Below are positions 5,514 to 5,628 of a DNA stretch of 5,628 nucleotides, piece by piece. Below the pieces are notes generated by a model. It was not told where the DNA came from. It ran no database searches and was given only the letters and a program-made list of their open reading frames with translations. The DNA comes from Thermomicrobiaceae bacterium (GTDB taxonomy: Bacteria > Chloroflexota > Chloroflexia > Thermomicrobiales > Thermomicrobiaceae). How positions within the stretch are numbered: position 1 is the stretch's first letter; the number at the start of each line of letters is the position of its first letter. The position numbers and the translations under genes were made by a program. Location: NCBI GenBank assembly GCA_025966355.1, contig JAICWZ010000141.1, positions 1-5,628 of the forward strand, given 5' to 3'.

Positions 5514-5628
5514 CATCCCATTCAGAGCCGCAAACGCGGGTCGAGGGCATCGCGCACCGCGTCGCCGAGCAGGTTGAAGGCCATCACCACCAGGAAGATC
5601 GTTATGCCGGGGAAGATGGCGAGCCAGG
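5514..5628 (-). repeat. Right arm of the long inverted repeat (truncated by window edge)
   Basis: Reverse complement of 5227-5341 with five mismatches in 115. Four fall at third codon positions and one at a first position. The arm continues past the end of the window, so 115 bases is a minimum length. It includes 8 bases past the stop codon of the minus-strand gene. Confidence 0.95.
5522..5628 (-). CDS. ABC transporter permease, DppC type, C-terminal end only (second copy)
   Basis: Reading the minus strand, the last 35 codons and a TGA stop (5524-5522) encode a DppC-type C-terminus: [14 protein letters not shown], then [20 protein letters not shown]. It is identical to the end of the plus-strand permease except Ile for Val (ATA against GTG). 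The other three base changes within codons are silent (ACA/ACG, CGA/CGT, CTT/CTC), a pattern consistent with selection to keep the protein. The gene enters from the right edge and converges on the first permease with 188 bases between stops. It is probably the last gene of a second, oppositely oriented importer operon, but that lies outside the window. Confidence 0.9.
   Translation of the reverse strand, partial: WLAIFPGITIFLVVMAFNLLGDAVRDALDPRLRL

Noticed and set aside
5278..5577. Pair of 90-codon frames on opposite strands with similar beginnings and ends
   Set aside because: Their resemblance (both begin MPSTR and end [12 protein letters not shown]) is a by-product of the inverted repeat read in the wrong frame, not a duplicated small gene.

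Overview
The window reads as bacterial DNA of moderately high G+C. The best guess is a Chloroflexota (Thermomicrobia-like) chromosome. This rests on the substrate-binding protein, which combines a twin-arginine-like signal, a lipobox cysteine and a long Ser/Thr/Ala/Gly linker, a layout I associate with that group. The assignment is inference; no rRNA or other marker gene is present.

Layout: (1) 30-818, plus strand, a RES-domain protein (RES-Xre toxin family), long for the family and lower in G+C than the rest. Its ATG overlaps the stop of an open frame that enters from the left edge. (2) 854-1327, plus strand, a small single-domain cupin behind a near-perfect Shine-Dalgarno site. (3) 1328-1682, a leader of about 355 bases with no convincing gene. 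It holds a GC-rich hairpin, a palindrome resembling FadR/PdhR-type GntR operators, and a second hairpin before the next gene. (4) 1683-5333, plus strand, a three-gene operon for a peptide/nickel-type (DppABC-like) ABC importer: a lipoprotein substrate-binding protein and two permeases, with no ATPase genes following. (5) 5334-5521, a convergent intergenic stretch with two hairpins and a run of seven G. (6) 5522-5628, minus strand, the last 35 codons of a second DppC-type permease, nearly identical to the end of the first. The two gene ends form an inverted repeat of at least 115 bp per arm (110 of 115 positions identical) that runs off the right edge.

Working together: the binding protein would capture a small substrate (a peptide, or another family 5 ligand) outside the membrane and deliver it to the DppB/DppC-like channel. 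The ATP-hydrolysing subunits must be encoded elsewhere, since the next gene is convergent. The RES protein and the cupin show no evident functional link to the transporter. Nothing here is clearly a new system. The points most worth a second look are the convergent paralogous permease ends, the probable non-canonical CTG start of the second permease, the GntR-like operator, and the enlarged RES protein.
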